This document shows, piece by piece, positions 1 to 9,629 of a stretch of 64,000 bases of DNA. The position numbers and the translations under genes are program-made. The notes under the pieces are model-generated. The model ran no database searches and was not told the origin of the DNA. It was given only the letters and a program-made list of their open reading frames with translations. This stretch comes from Symbiodinium microadriaticum (Eukaryota; Sar; Dinophyceae; Suessiales; Symbiodiniaceae). Position 1 is the first letter of the stretch; each line of letters opens with the position of its first letter. The DNA lies in contig LSRX01000663.1 in NCBI GenBank assembly GCA_001939145.1, positions 247,454-311,453 on the forward strand. The letters run 5' to 3'.

Positions 1-9
1 CCCCCCCCC

Positions 10-500
10 TAATTTTCGGAGCGTCCCATATGGCTCAAAGGCAGATCCGGGGCTGCAGCCGGTACCGCCGGTGTCCTCGATGACAACTTCGGGAGACGGA
101 GGCAGGAAGAGCAAACGTCGCCTACTGTAGAGGCCTTAATTCGGCCTTAATAATTAGAATAGGGTTCTGGGGGGTTCCTTATTAGAATTGTAGTATAATG
201 GGCCCCAAAACCCTATTCTAATTATTAAGGTAAATTAAGGCCCTACAGTACTGGTGCCAACATTGCGAAACCTTGTCGAGGAGCTCTTGCTGATACGAGC
301 GCTTACCCCTGCTACAAGCAGCACTGTCGAGTGCGCTCATATGGTACCTGCTCGTCGAACCAAATATCGAACCCTCATACCTTAACCGCCTTAACCTACA
401 AGGTATGAAGGAGTCAGAAACACGAACCGAAATCAGCTTCGCATCGCATCGCAGGACACCCGAATATACATCGCAGGAAACCCGAATATGTACGTATACA
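10..500 (+). CDS. possible exon pair around a hairpin intron, unknown protein
   Basis: Unrecognised. An open plus-strand frame runs up to base 126 (VLDDNFGRRRQEEQTSPT) and, if the M element at 127-248 is removed as a GT...AG intron, continues past 249 (for example ALSSALIWYLLVEPNIEPS, NLQGMKESETRTEISF). One TGA lies in frame after the junction. The frame runs into a TA microsatellite near 500. It may be chance; the only special evidence is the in-phase join across an element with intron-type ends. Confidence 0.18.
127..248 (+). mobile_element. Hairpin element family M, copy 1 (introner-like)
   Basis: A 122-bp inverted-repeat element starting GTAGAGGCCTTAAT and ending AATTAAGGCCCTACAG, flanked on both sides by TACT, an apparent 4-bp target-site duplication. 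Its plus-strand ends are GT and AG, so it could be removed as a spliceosomal intron. The interior carries the family signature TTCTAATTATTAAGG and its complement. No coding capacity, so it must be non-autonomous. Degenerate or half copies occur near 1500, 2243, 14163, 19509, 23680, 25803, 54430, 56165, 57448 and 62468. Confidence 0.8.
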
Positions 501-760
501 TATATATATATATGGCACAACCCACCCACGAACCAACATACATGCACACAAAGCAAAGATGAGAAGACTGGATGAAGCCTGCAGTCCCGAAGTCCCACTG
601 TAAACCCCATGGATGTATGTATGTATGTATGTATGCATGCATGCATGCATGCATGTATGTATGTTTGTATGTGTGAATGTATGTGTAAGTTAAAAACATA
701 CATATATATATATATATATACACATACACATACACATGTATGTACATGTACACATACATA
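485..760. repeat. TA, ATGT and CACATA microsatellites
   Basis: Runs of TA (about 500-514 and 703-720), ATGT/ATGC tetramers (612-672) and CACATA units (719-760). Minus-strand ORFs here translate to Tyr-Ile-His repeats and are artefacts of the microsatellite. Confidence 0.9.
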
Positions 761-899
761 AATAGATAAGCCAGGTTGGGGACAAAAAGTACGACAGCAA
801 GCATGCAGACCGCGGCGACATCAAGTCCTGCAAGGCCGAAGGCTCTTCAGTCAAGTAGTTCTTTCGGCCCGCCATCACCTCAGACGCAGCAGGAGGTCT

Positions 900-957
900 A
901 GGACACCCTAAACCCTAAACCCTAAAACCTAAACCCTAAAACCTAAACCCTAAACCG
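900..957 (-). repeat. Interspersed telomere-like tract (C strand)
   Basis: About seven CCCTAAA/CCTAAAA units. This is typical of the whole window: the heptamer matches the TTTAGGG telomere repeat but with frequent one-base gains and losses, as if made by an imprecise telomerase or degraded later. Confidence 0.9.
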
Positions 958-1683
958 TGGTATTCCGAAACCTGAAGCTCCGTATCCGGGGTGCAGGAAA
1001 TCCGGGTCTAAGTTGCAGGGGGTTGCATAGCTAAGTTGTTCCAGGTGCGAGGCGGGCTGGAACATTTGGGGCTTGGGACGCTCCTATGCAGGTTTAGGTT
1101 TCCTACGAAGCTCGATTTTGTGTGCTCTTGTTTTTTTTTGAGGGAGGGGGAGGGGGGGGGGTGGAAATCTTTGCTGTCTTAGCTTTATGAATGATGGTAC
1201 TTAAATTTGAAGCATCGTCCGCCCGGGCCTGCCGTGAGCTGTGGACTCTTGAACGAGCTCAAGATGGGGGAAGTTAATCATACACATAAGAATGAACATA
1301 TACATCTACAGCTCTGGTGGCGACCCTGCCGAAAGAGCCTAATGTACAAGCCTAAATAGTTACCAATATTATTCCTAGAGCTCCTTTTTTGAAATTATAC
1401 CTGCTTCCCTATTGGGGGCTTTATTGAAAAATGATCTTCTTTTAATCCTCATTGGGTTTTATTAGACCAAAAGTGTAAAATTGTAGCCAACTAGGATCCA
1501 GATACTACAAAGGAGCCCTAACCCCTATTCTGATTATTACGGCCCCTACATTAGAGACTCCACGCTCAGCCCAGCTACGGAAGGTTCTTGGAATAATCGC
1601 TCTAGGCTTGCAGCCTGGGGCGCAGCACAAGGCGCACTCAGGGGTCCATCTTGGGGCTTTAGCGGGTCTTCATAGGAGAACTC
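958..1683. other. Unassigned sequence with a half M element
   Basis: No gene recognised. Holds a T9 run followed by a G-rich run (1131-1161), mixed AT-rich sequence, and at about 1500-1552 a half copy of family M (CCCCTATTCTGATTATTACG). Confidence 0.5.
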
Positions 1684-1800
1684 TACCCTAAACCCCAAAC
1701 CCCTACCCTTATAACCCTAAACTCTAAACCCTAAACCCCTAAACCCTTATAACCCTAAACTCTAAACCCTAAACCCCTAAACCCAAAGGTTTAGGGTTTA
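1684..1800. repeat. Telomere-like tract that reverses strand
   Basis: About 100 bp of CCCTAAA-type units that switch directly to TTTAGGG at about 1788. The C-strand units come first, so this is the opposite arrangement to a classical telomere-telomere fusion. Confidence 0.85.
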
Positions 1801-1851
1801 GCCCCGGGGGCCCTCCGACCCGAAACCGGCACCAGACCCTCAACACAGGAA

Positions 1852-2025
1852 CCCGGAGAGCCCAATACCCCTTAATTAAGGAATCTACCTGAAAAGGGTT
1901 CCTTAAAGGGATCTACAAGAGTTCCTATAATAAGGGAATTCAGGAATTTATACCTTAGATCATAATCTTAAGGCCCCTATAATTTTTGGTATATTCCTTA
2001 ACTAAGGCGTATTGGGCTCTCTGGG
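1852..2025. mobile_element. Hairpin element family A, copy 1 (long variant)
   Basis: 174 bp, ends CCCGGAGAGCCCAATACC and GGCTCTCTGGG, flanked by AA on both sides. The shared core arm is TTAATTAAGGAATATACCTTA with its inverse. This copy has about 65 bp of extra internal sequence compared with the usual 108-110 bp. Removing the element and one AA leaves a frame reading DPQHRKDRDTKARARWVKEG on the plus strand, but that tract is short. Confidence 0.85.
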
Positions 2026-2089
2026 AAGGACCGGGACACTAAGGCACGGGCCCGCTGGGTGAAGGAAGGCGGGCAAGCCTCATTTAGGG

Positions 2090-2242
2090 GTAATATAGGG
2101 GCCGCAATCATAGGTAAGTATAGGCTTAGGGTTTAGGGTTTAAGGTTTAGGGATTAGGGTTTATTAGGGGTAATATAGGGGCCTAACTAGAGTAGGGCTC
2201 TTTAAAGGGTTCCTTGAAAAAGGGATACTATCAGGGTTCTAT
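2090..2242 (+). repeat. Short TTTAGGG tract
   Basis: TTTAGGG-like units at about 2124-2165 inside AT-rich sequence. Confidence 0.7.
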
Positions 2243-2374
2243 AATATAGGAGCCTTAATCATTAGAATAGGGTTCTTGGGGTATATTGTACTATGGCTAT
2301 CAAAAGGAACCCCCCCCCAAAAAAAAAAACAAAAGAAAAACAATAGTATAGGTGATTATCTAGGCCCCTGTATT
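2243..2374. mobile_element. Hairpin element family M, copy 2
   Basis: Degenerate copy with arms AGGAGCCTTAATCATTAG and GATTATCTAGGCCCC. The centre holds a C8 run followed by an A-rich run. Confidence 0.6.
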
Positions 2375-2408
2375 CGAGTTGGGGCTTAGGGTTTCGGGCT
2401 ATAAGAAC

Positions 2409-2507
2409 TTAGTTGCTGAATTCATAAGCACAAAAAAGCGTATACTCTCAGTTCTATAAGGGATCATATTATCCCACAAGTTTAAAGCGTAGTAATTCAG
2501 CTACTAC
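2409..2507. mobile_element. Hairpin element family F, copy 1
   Basis: Ends TTAGTTGCTGAATTC and GTAATTCAGCTACTA are inverted. The interior has CAGTTCTATAAGGGATCAT and ATTATCCCA. The stretch 2418-2531 recurs identically at 3659-3772, directly after an N. Confidence 0.75.
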
Positions 2508-3539
2508 GAGAAATGGGACTTTCGGGTTTGTTGGTTGCGGGAGAAGCTAATTCCCTCCGTAAACCCCATAACCTCTGCATCCCAGAACCGATACCTGTAA
2601 AACAAGATACAGATGTTTAGGGGTTTAGGGTTTAGGGGTTTAGGGGTTCAAGGCGTAGGGGTTTGGGGTTTAGGGAGAAGTGACACTGTGAAGGGCTCCT
2701 CTACAGCAATTAAGTCCGCTGATCCTGTACCTATCCCCCCCCCATCCTGTTCCGTTGAAGCGAAACGCCTCTGCCCCAACATGAAAACAGAACATCCCGC
2801 TGTAGCTCGGGTTTCAGATCTCAGGCTTAGGCATGTTGAAGGCTTATGCCAAATCCTCCTGAGGTAGATTGACAAGTTGTGCCAAGGGGATAACTCGTGA
2901 AACCACCGCTGTGATCATGATTCAGTTGCTTGCAACTGTACCCATAACATACAACGACCATATACCAATGAAGCGGTAAGCAGGCTCGATTGTCCATGCG
3001 CTTGCCTGCTTAGGATGAATGAGTGCTATGGTGCCATGGTAGCAGCTGGTCCTCTATCTCCTGAAGTGAGATGAGGGCAGTCGGCTCATAAGCCACACCT
3101 TATGTTGTGATTGTGGGTTAAACCCCTGACCCAACACACGAAAACTGCCAAATCCTGACCCATAGAACCCGACATAGTGCCCCTTGTAGTAAGTAAGCTT
3201 ATGCAACCATAAGGCCCCTAAGCGCAGCTCACTCAATGGGGACCTGTACGGTAAGATGGGCTCCTTATCATTCTGCTAACTTGATGTACCTGAGCCCACC
3301 GGAACCTACTTTTTTTGTAGGGCATAAATAAACTTCCGACAAGGCTTGATGATAAGAACCTACACAAAAGGAGGTTTTGGGAGGTTAACGTACAGTAATT
3401 CCATAAACCCTAAACCCTAAACTCAAATTACAATTTCTAAATTACACTAGACCCTAAACTCCCTGAGAATGCTGCCGCAAACTGCTCCGGTGGAGGTTCG
3501 GAAGGCTCCTCGAGTTCAGGGGAGGCTATTTTACGGTTT
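2508..3539 (-). other. Telomere-like tracts and a weak minus-strand reading frame
   Basis: TTTAGGG-type tract at 2613-2680, then an ORF on the minus strand at 2648-2875 (includes CSVFMLGQRRFASTEQDGGG). The same frame can be followed to about 3330 only through four in-frame stops. It is not distinguishable from chance with confidence. A further short C-strand tract lies at 3400-3420. Confidence 0.25.
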
Positions 3540-3657
3540 AAGAGTTTAGGGTTCCAGGGTTTAGGGTTTTAGGGCTTAGGGCTTTAGGGTTCTAGTGTTT
3601 TGGGCTTTAGGGCTTTAGGGCTTTAGGATTTTAGGGCTTCGGGATTAGGGTTTAGGG
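3540..3657 (+). repeat. Telomere-like tract, degenerate
   Basis: TTTAGGG units drifting to GGCTTTAGGGCTTTAGG. It ends exactly at the single N of 3658. Confidence 0.85.
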
Positions 3658-3772
3658 NGAATTCATAAGCACAAAAAAGCGTATACTCTCAGTTCTATAA
3701 GGGATCATATTATCCCACAAGTTTAAAGCGTAGTAATTCAGCTACTACGAGAAATGGGACTTTCGGGTTTGT
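3658..3772. other. Assembly join followed by a duplicated stretch (family F, copy 2)
   Basis: Base 3658 is N. The next 114 bases repeat 2418-2531 without visible difference, covering most of an F element and its right flank, then diverge into a G run. An unmerged overlap between two contigs explains this more simply than a second insertion with the same flank. Confidence 0.7.
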
Positions 3773-4475
3773 GGGGGGGGGGAGGGGCTTTTTGAGGTCC
3801 CCTTTGAGGTTACTTTCAGAGGGTAATTGAGGGGTTCTGTAGAGGTACTATAAGGGGTTATAAGGGGTGCTATAAAGGGAACAAAAAGGGTTCAGGTGCT
3901 TTTAGGGTTCGGTGTTTAAGGTTTTGGCTTTAGGGTTTGGTGTTTCAAGCTTGGGGTTTGAAGGGTTAGTGTTTTGGATTTTTGCCTTTAGGTTTTAGGT
4001 TCTTTCTTGCGGGGTTAGGACTTAGGGTTTAGGTAGAGGTTTTAAGTGTGGTTCATATAATAAGGGTCAAGGGTTTCCAGATGGGTTTCTGCAGGCTAAG
4101 GGCTCGTCATAGGAAGCTATGCGTGTTTTTGGAAGGGTTTCCAGGGTTTTCATAGGGTGGGTAAGGTAGCTGGTAGGTTCTTCTTCTGGAACTGATATGA
4201 AGTTGCCATAACAACCTGCTTGTGGTAGATCAAAGTGAGCTCCTATGCATAAGGTTTAGGGTTTAGGCGTCTGAACAGCAACCCACTTGGGGCCTCGAGG
4301 TGTCTGCGGGTTCTAGGGGCCGCGGGCTTAGGGCTTAGGTCGTGTGCAAGCTAAGGAGCTCGGAATTTCGGGGCTTTTGGATTTATCCCAAACAATGAAC
4401 TTAAGTCAAAGACAGCGACGTTGCTTGGGCCTGCAGCTATACCCTGCTGCTGTACTCTCTCTTTCTCTCTCTATG

Positions 4476-4518
<43 letters not shown>

Positions 4519-4729
4519 GCATGCTTAACACCCGCAAACCCGAAACTGGATTCCGAGGCCGAAACCTCACATCCTAGCCCTAAACCATCGATTTCGCATC
4601 GAAGGCTGAAGCCACAAGCAAAACCCCTAAACGTGCCTTGAACCCGATGGAAAACCGGAAAACCCCGTAAGCCACCCAAACCAAAACTCCTCTAAACTCC
4701 TCTTTTTCCACCCCCGGAAGACCAGTCCC
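3773..4729. other. G-rich degenerate sequence with a CT/TA microsatellite
   Basis: No gene recognised. TTTAGGG-derived degenerate sequence (about 3890-4040 and 4250-4345), CT and TA microsatellites at 4457-4512, then C-strand tract remnants up to 4690. Confidence 0.5.
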
Positions 4730-4846
4730 CAGTGCTTACTTGCAGGGTCGGGGGACTTAGTAAGTGGGTAATAAGTAGACTTGTAAGTACCCTTTTAAAT
4801 AACTACGTACTAAGTCCCCCGACCCTCCAAGTAAGCCCCTGCACTG
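4730..4846. mobile_element. Hairpin element L (single copy)
   Basis: CAGTGCTTACTTGCAGGGTC opens the element and its inverse closes it, with an inner arm CGGGGGACTTAGTA/TACTAAGTCCCCCG. Arms are about 38 bp. No second copy seen. Confidence 0.75.
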
Positions 4847-4904
4847 AGACCCCAGCTGTCTCCGACCTGGGGAGCTGAAAGGGCTGCTTAAGGCTTCAAG
4901 GGCG

Positions 4905-5060
4905 GTAAAGGGTTTAGGGTTTAGGGTTGAGCGGCTTAGGGTTTAAGGGTTTAGGGTTGAGGGTTTAGGGGCTAAGGCGTTGAGGGATTAAGGGCTTAAG
5001 GTCCAGGACTTTGCTGAAGACTTGCGAGCGTTCAGGCTTAAGGTTTACGGCTTGGGGCTA
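4905..5060 (+). repeat. Telomere-like tract
   Basis: TTTAGGG units with interspersed TTGAGGG and TTAAGGG variants, fading by 5060. Confidence 0.8.
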
Positions 5061-5110
5061 CCATCAGTCAAGCTTTCCCGCAAACCCAGGACTTGCAATC
5101 TCCAGTTGTT

Positions 5111-5218
5111 CCCAGAGAGCCCGATACCCCTCAATTAAGGAATATACCTCAAACCAGAATATTAAGGCCCCTATAATTTAGGTATATTCCTTAGTTAAGC
5201 GGTATTGGTCTCTCTGGG
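5111..5218. mobile_element. Hairpin element family A, copy 2
   Basis: 108 bp, CCCAGAGAG to CTCTCTGGG, flanked by TT on both sides. A typical full-length family member. Confidence 0.9.
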
Positions 5219-5351
5219 TTCTTTTACAATAACCCATGTACGTGCCACAGTATGATCTCTGCAGCCAACACTGACTAAGCCTCATACTAAATAAATGTAG
5301 CTTGTAATGCCATCACGGCAACAACAGAATCCAACAGCACAACCCCGAACA

Positions 5352-5420
5352 CTTAACCCTAAACCCTAAACCCGAAACCCTAAAACCCTAAACCCCTAAA
5401 CCCCTAAACCCGAAACTCTA
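5352..5420 (-). repeat. Telomere-like tract
   Basis: About nine CCCTAAA/CCCCTAAA units with occasional CCCGAAA. Confidence 0.85.
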
Positions 5421-5493
5421 TCACAGCAGAGCGACTGATGGTCATCATGGCATCCTAGAGTCCCAACTCCCAAGCACTCCTGATCTAGGTCAA

Positions 5494-5705
5494 AACCCCA
5501 AAGCCCCAAGATCCTTGCAGCACAAGCCTAAACCCTTAAGCCCTCAAACCCCAAAGCCCCAAAAAATCCTTGCAGCAAAAGCCTAAACCCTAAACCCCAC
5601 AACCCCAAAGCCCCCAAAATCCTTGCAGCAAAAGCCTAAACCCTAAACCCTAAGCCCTGAAACCGTCCCAAAACCCCAAAGCCCCCCCAAAATCCTTGCA
5701 GCCGA
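5494..5705 (+). repeat. T-like acceptor tandem repeat, 4 units of about 53-70 bp
   Basis: Four unequal units, each ending in ATCCTTGCAGC (at about 5511, 5566, 5619 and 5692) and separated by CCCTAAA-type sequence plus AACCCCAAAGCCCC. The repeated element looks like a splice acceptor (pyrimidine-rich then TTGCAG) embedded in telomere-like DNA. After the last unit the sequence becomes non-repetitive. Confidence 0.75.
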
Positions 5706-6147
5706 AGCTCGGAGCTTTCGTGGAGGCCAAGCCACGATCGCTGGCAGGCACGCCGCCGCCTGAGGTTCGAGGCTCTTGGCCTTGTTTTGTGGGTTTAGGG
5801 TTCAGGGTTTGGGTTTAGGGTTTAGGTTTTAGGGCTCAGAGTTTAAGTTTTAGAGTTTCCCTCTCTTTCCCTGTCTCTATTTTGGAAGAAGGGGTTTTCG
5901 CAAGGTCTAGCTAAGGATTTGGGGGTTAGGCTTCTGAGTTCGTCTTAAGAGAAGACTACCTGCATAAAGCCCTGTGCAAGCCATGAAGCACCCTATAGCA
6001 CCCTGAAGCCCAAACACCCTCTTTAGTAGATCCCTTGTAGAGAGGCCCAACACCCTAAGCCCAGCACGGCAAATCCCAATCCCTGGAGCCCTGAACCCAC
6101 ACCTCTTTATCCCTGATATAGGATTCCATCACCCTAAACCCTAATTA
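5706..6147. other. Unassigned, with TTTAGGG tract
   Basis: TTTAGGG tract at 5785-5860, otherwise mixed sequence with CCCTAA-type fragments. No gene recognised. Confidence 0.5.
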
Positions 6148-6818
6148 CTAAACCGCAAAGAGGTTGGGCTGTAACTGCGCGAGAAACAAGCTACAGAACC
6201 ACGCAGCGATTCTAAGGGAACCACGCTCTGAAAATGTAAACCCTGGTTGACACAGTGCGGCCACTGCAAGGCATTCTTTTGTCGCCTTCTCTGAGTACCC
6301 ATACTCTGCGAGACGCATAAATCAACACGTCGCACCATTGGACTCTCGCACAGGAGTATTTGATCACGGCTTTTGTTGAAGATAACTTGGCATACTTCTG
6401 TGCAGAATCCCAAAGAAGCTCTCCAAGATGTTCCCTTGTAGGTTGAAGGATCCTCTTGAGCTCTTGATGCTGGGCTTGCCACATGTGTCGGTTGGAATGG
6501 CAAAACCCGTGTCGGCCTGCACCAAGGTGTGCATGCCTACGACGTAGAACATGGCTTCCCACAGCTCATTCCCTTGTTCATATTATCCATGGTCACTTGA
6601 GTTTGTTCTGACTTTGCCGTGGTCTTGTGGATGCTTCAGCCACCAGGGCAGCCAGCCTCTGTCATCTAGGTGCCCGAGAGGTAGTCGGCTTTCGGCCATT
6701 AGGTACCCCATTCTTTCAGCTACTACAGGCCAGAATGACGCGATCGCAACATGTCGTAGCGCTGTTCTGCAATGCTTCTCGCAGTTCCTACTTTGCTGTC
6801 ATGGTTCTGTCTCAAGCT
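6148..6818 (-). CDS. Interrupted protein-coding remnant, unknown function
   Basis: One minus-strand frame stays protein-like for about 220 codons with only four internal stops: TGA near the start, TAA at 6583-6585, TGA at 6364 and one more TGA. Two stretches exceed 70 codons. Sample pieces are GYLMAESRLPLGHLDDRG, FYVVGMHTLVQADTGFAI and SFNLQGNILESFFGILH. The frame starts at a telomere-like tract (6820-6850) and ends near another (6131-6141). I recognise no domain. Absence of frameshifts fits either a young pseudogene or a code in which TGA and TAA are read as amino acids. Confidence 0.33.
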
Positions 6819-6819
6819 C

Positions 6820-7483
6820 AACCCTAAACCCTAAACCCTCACCGAACCGAAGTTAACACAGGACCCCTGCACCCGAGGGGAACCTAGCAACCCCTACTTA
6901 GCATCCGTACACTGCCCCTCAATCAAACCTCTAAGGGAACCGAGTCACCCGATATCGTACCCGTCTAGTTCTCCTTTAAACCCCTATGCGCTCTTAACCC
7001 CGAAACCCAAAACCCTAAACCAAAAGCCCTAAACCCTGAAACCCCGAAGCCCTAAACCCGGCGTCGCTTGAAACTGGGCCCGATGCCGAGCTGCTCCTTG
7101 TGGAGGCCCTGTATCTCCTGAAGAGAACAGGGTTTAAGTTTTGTTTTGGGGTTTAGGGTTTAGGGCTTAGGGTTTAGCAATTTAGGGTTTAGGGCTTAGG
7201 GTCTGGGGTTTAGGTTTAGGGGCTTAGGGTTTAGGGTTCCAACTGCACGAAGGTTTAAGGTTTAGGGGTTTAGGACTCAGGGGCTCCGAAAACAGGATGC
7301 TACACGGTGTTCTACAGGGTGCTATACGGGATTTATAAGCGCTACTCTTTAAGATCACAAGCATGATCAAGACAAAAAAAGGCTCCTCCGAAGGGCGTTG
7401 GCTAGTTTGGGACCCTAAACCCCTAAACCATAGACTCTAAACCTCAAACTCTGAACCCTAAACGCTACGTAAACCCTGAACCA
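6820..7483. repeat. Block of telomere-like tracts on both strands
   Basis: C-strand tracts at 6820-6835, 6985-7060 and 7412-7483 and a G-strand tract at 7140-7275. Between them is mixed sequence without a recognisable gene. Confidence 0.75.
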
Positions 7484-8017
7484 TTGAGCCCTATACCCAA
7501 ACTGTCGAGATTTGGGTTTCATTCGGAGTTTGCCGACTCGGTGGTTCCGGGTTGGTCATTGCTGGGATTGGGTTCTCTGTCCCCGTTTCGACTCACGGCT
7601 TCGTGCGCTGACACCCCACATGGCATGGGTAGTTCTCTAAATTATGGCCCCTTTCAGTGCCCCAAAACAGTACGGAAAAAGGACTACAAAAGGGATCTTC
7701 GTTAACTTCCCACATTCAAGGGTGTACACTGTAAGGGCCGCTTTCAAAAGTTACGACACAGCTACACAAAAATGTGTACTACAAGGGCTCTGGAAGGGCT
7801 GCTAGCAGGGTTTCGGATTCTTAGGGACTGTGGGCTTGGGGTCTTAGTTTCTAGGGCTTTGGCTGAATACATAACGCCCCAATCCACGCACTGACTCCAA
7901 ACCCGCCTTTTTCTCAAGTTCTCGGGCAGAAGTAGCTTCTTCCCAAGAGAACGACAGCTAGGAGAGAGCCCTCTAGAAGCGCCAGGAGTGCCTTGAAGAT
8001 TGAACATCCTTCTTACA
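7484..8017. other. Overlapping ORFs on both strands, coding strand undecided
   Basis: Plus ORF 7484-7705 (starts SPIPKLSRFGFHSEF) and minus ORF 7762-8007 (includes LGKKLLLPENLRKRRVW) are each within chance length. A degenerate C element lies in the middle. No domain recognised. Confidence 0.2.
7627..7713. mobile_element. Hairpin element family C, degenerate copy 1
   Basis: Begins GGGTAGTTCTCTAAATTA and keeps the internal CAGTACGG, but the right arm has decayed. Confidence 0.55.
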
Positions 8018-8160
8018 GCAAACCCTAAACCCTAAACCCCTAAACCCCTAATCCCCTAATCCCCTAAACCCCTAAACCCTAAACCCCTAACCCCTAAACC
8101 CCTAAACCCCTAACCCCTAAACCCTAACCCCCAAACCCTAAACCCTTCTTACAGAACCCT
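8018..8160 (-). repeat. Dense telomere-like tract
   Basis: About 18 CCCTAAA/CCCCTAAA units, mostly eight-base variants, with a few CCCCTAATC. Confidence 0.9.
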
Positions 8161-8280
8161 TGAGGGCATCCTTACGGGAACTCCTAGAGAAACCCGACGA
8201 AAGCCGAAGGCCCCAAACGATAAACCCGAAACCGCAGGGTCCAAACCAAACTTCTAACACCCTACGGAAGCGAAACCGCT

Positions 8281-8400
8281 AGGGGGGCTTTAGGGTTTAG
8301 GGGTTAGGGTTGAGGGTTTATAGGGTTTAGGGTTTAGGGTTTAGGGTTTAGGGTTTAAGGTTTAGGGGTTAGGGGTTAGGGTTGAGGGTTTAGGGGGCCA
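8281..8400 (+). repeat. Telomere-like tract
   Basis: Regular TTTAGGG units (8320-8362) bounded by GGTTGAGGG variants. It faces the C-strand tract at 8018-8160 across 120 bp. Confidence 0.9.
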
Positions 8401-8989
8401 AAGTTAGGGGCCCACTTGCGGTCCAGGGGGTCTAGGAGCACGGGAGCCCACAACAAACCGCCGGCAAGACCAATTCTTCCTACAGAATTCTGAAATGGGG
8501 TGAAATTGCAGGGCTGTTTGGGTTCTCAATTCTTGCTAGGGGGGTTTTATGGGGCGTTTGGCTTGCGGGTTTCAGGGTTTAGGGTTAAGGGTTTACGGTT
8601 TAGGGCATTTTGCGAAACTTAAGACTCCAGCTGTTACCGCCAAAGAGCACGCGGCCCCATTGCTTCCTTGAAACTTAAATCCGCAACTACCCCTAAGCCA
8701 TTCTCGCTTGTAGGACATGGACCACTTGGTCCAAAAAACCTAACCACCTGATCCCTAAAACTTGAACTCTAAACTCCTAGTCCTAAACCCCCCCCAATCC
8801 CAGAGTCGGCCATATAAACGCTACGCCCAACATCATTTCTGGGCCTGACAGAAGCTCAAACCACCTAAACCAATGTGAAACCTAAAGAAGATCAAAGAGC
8901 GAAAATGGGCCTCATATCCCCATGGGCTTATATAGCGCCAACCATGAAAATAAACATCGAATCCAGCTTACAGACATAAGGCCGCAGAC
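8401..8989. other. Unassigned sequence
   Basis: Mixed sequence with a short TTTAGGG patch at 8570-8605. No gene, RNA or hairpin element recognised. Confidence 0.5.
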
Positions 8990-9175
8990 CCTAAACCCTA
9001 AATCCGTAAATCCTAAACCTAAACCCTTAAACCCCTAAAGCCCTACACCCTAAACCCTTAAACCCCTAAGCCCAAAGCCCTACACCCTAAACCCCTAAAA
9101 CCTCTAAACCCTAAACACCTAAATTTACTAAAGCCCTAACTAAACCCTAAACCCTAAACCCCCCAAAACCCTAAG
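8990..9175 (-). repeat. Telomere-like tract
   Basis: CCCTAAA-type units with many CCCTACACC and CCTAAAG variants. Confidence 0.85.
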
Positions 9176-9271
9176 ACTCACCACTCCCAGGGACCCGGCG
9201 TTGATGAACTCCAACACTTCAGCCCATCCCGGCGTAGCCGACAGGGACTCCCACACCTGCTGTGATTGGAC

Positions 9272-9600
9272 TTTTAGGGTTTAGGGGTTTAGGCTGTAGG
9301 GCTTTGTGGTTTGAGGCTTTGGGGGTTTAGGGTTTAGGGGTTTAGGGTTTAGGGCTTTGGGGGTTTGGGGTTTCGGGTGTTTGGCTTTGGTGGTTTAGGG
9401 CTTTGGGGGTTTAGGGTTTAAGGCTTTGGGGTTTAGGGTTTAGGGCTTTGGGGGTTTGGGGCTTCGGGTTTAGGGCTTTGGGGGTTTAGGGTTTAGGGGT
9501 TTAGGGCTTTAGAGCTTTATAGGGTTTAGGGCTCTAGGGGTTTAGGGTTTAGGGGTTTAGGGTTTAGGGTTTAAGGCTTTAAGGGTTTAGGGTTTAGGAA
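9272..9600 (+). repeat. Longest telomere-like tract in the window
   Basis: About 330 bp of TTTAGGG-type repeats with a recurring longer unit built on GGGTTTAGGGCTTTGGGGG, so part of the tract has been amplified as a higher-order repeat. Confidence 0.9.
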
Positions 9601-9629
9601 CCCTAAGCGTCCTAAGCATATCCTTTGTG

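Noticed and set aside
8018-9600. CRISPR-like array
   Set aside because: Repeats are 7-8-bp telomere-type units without unique spacers.
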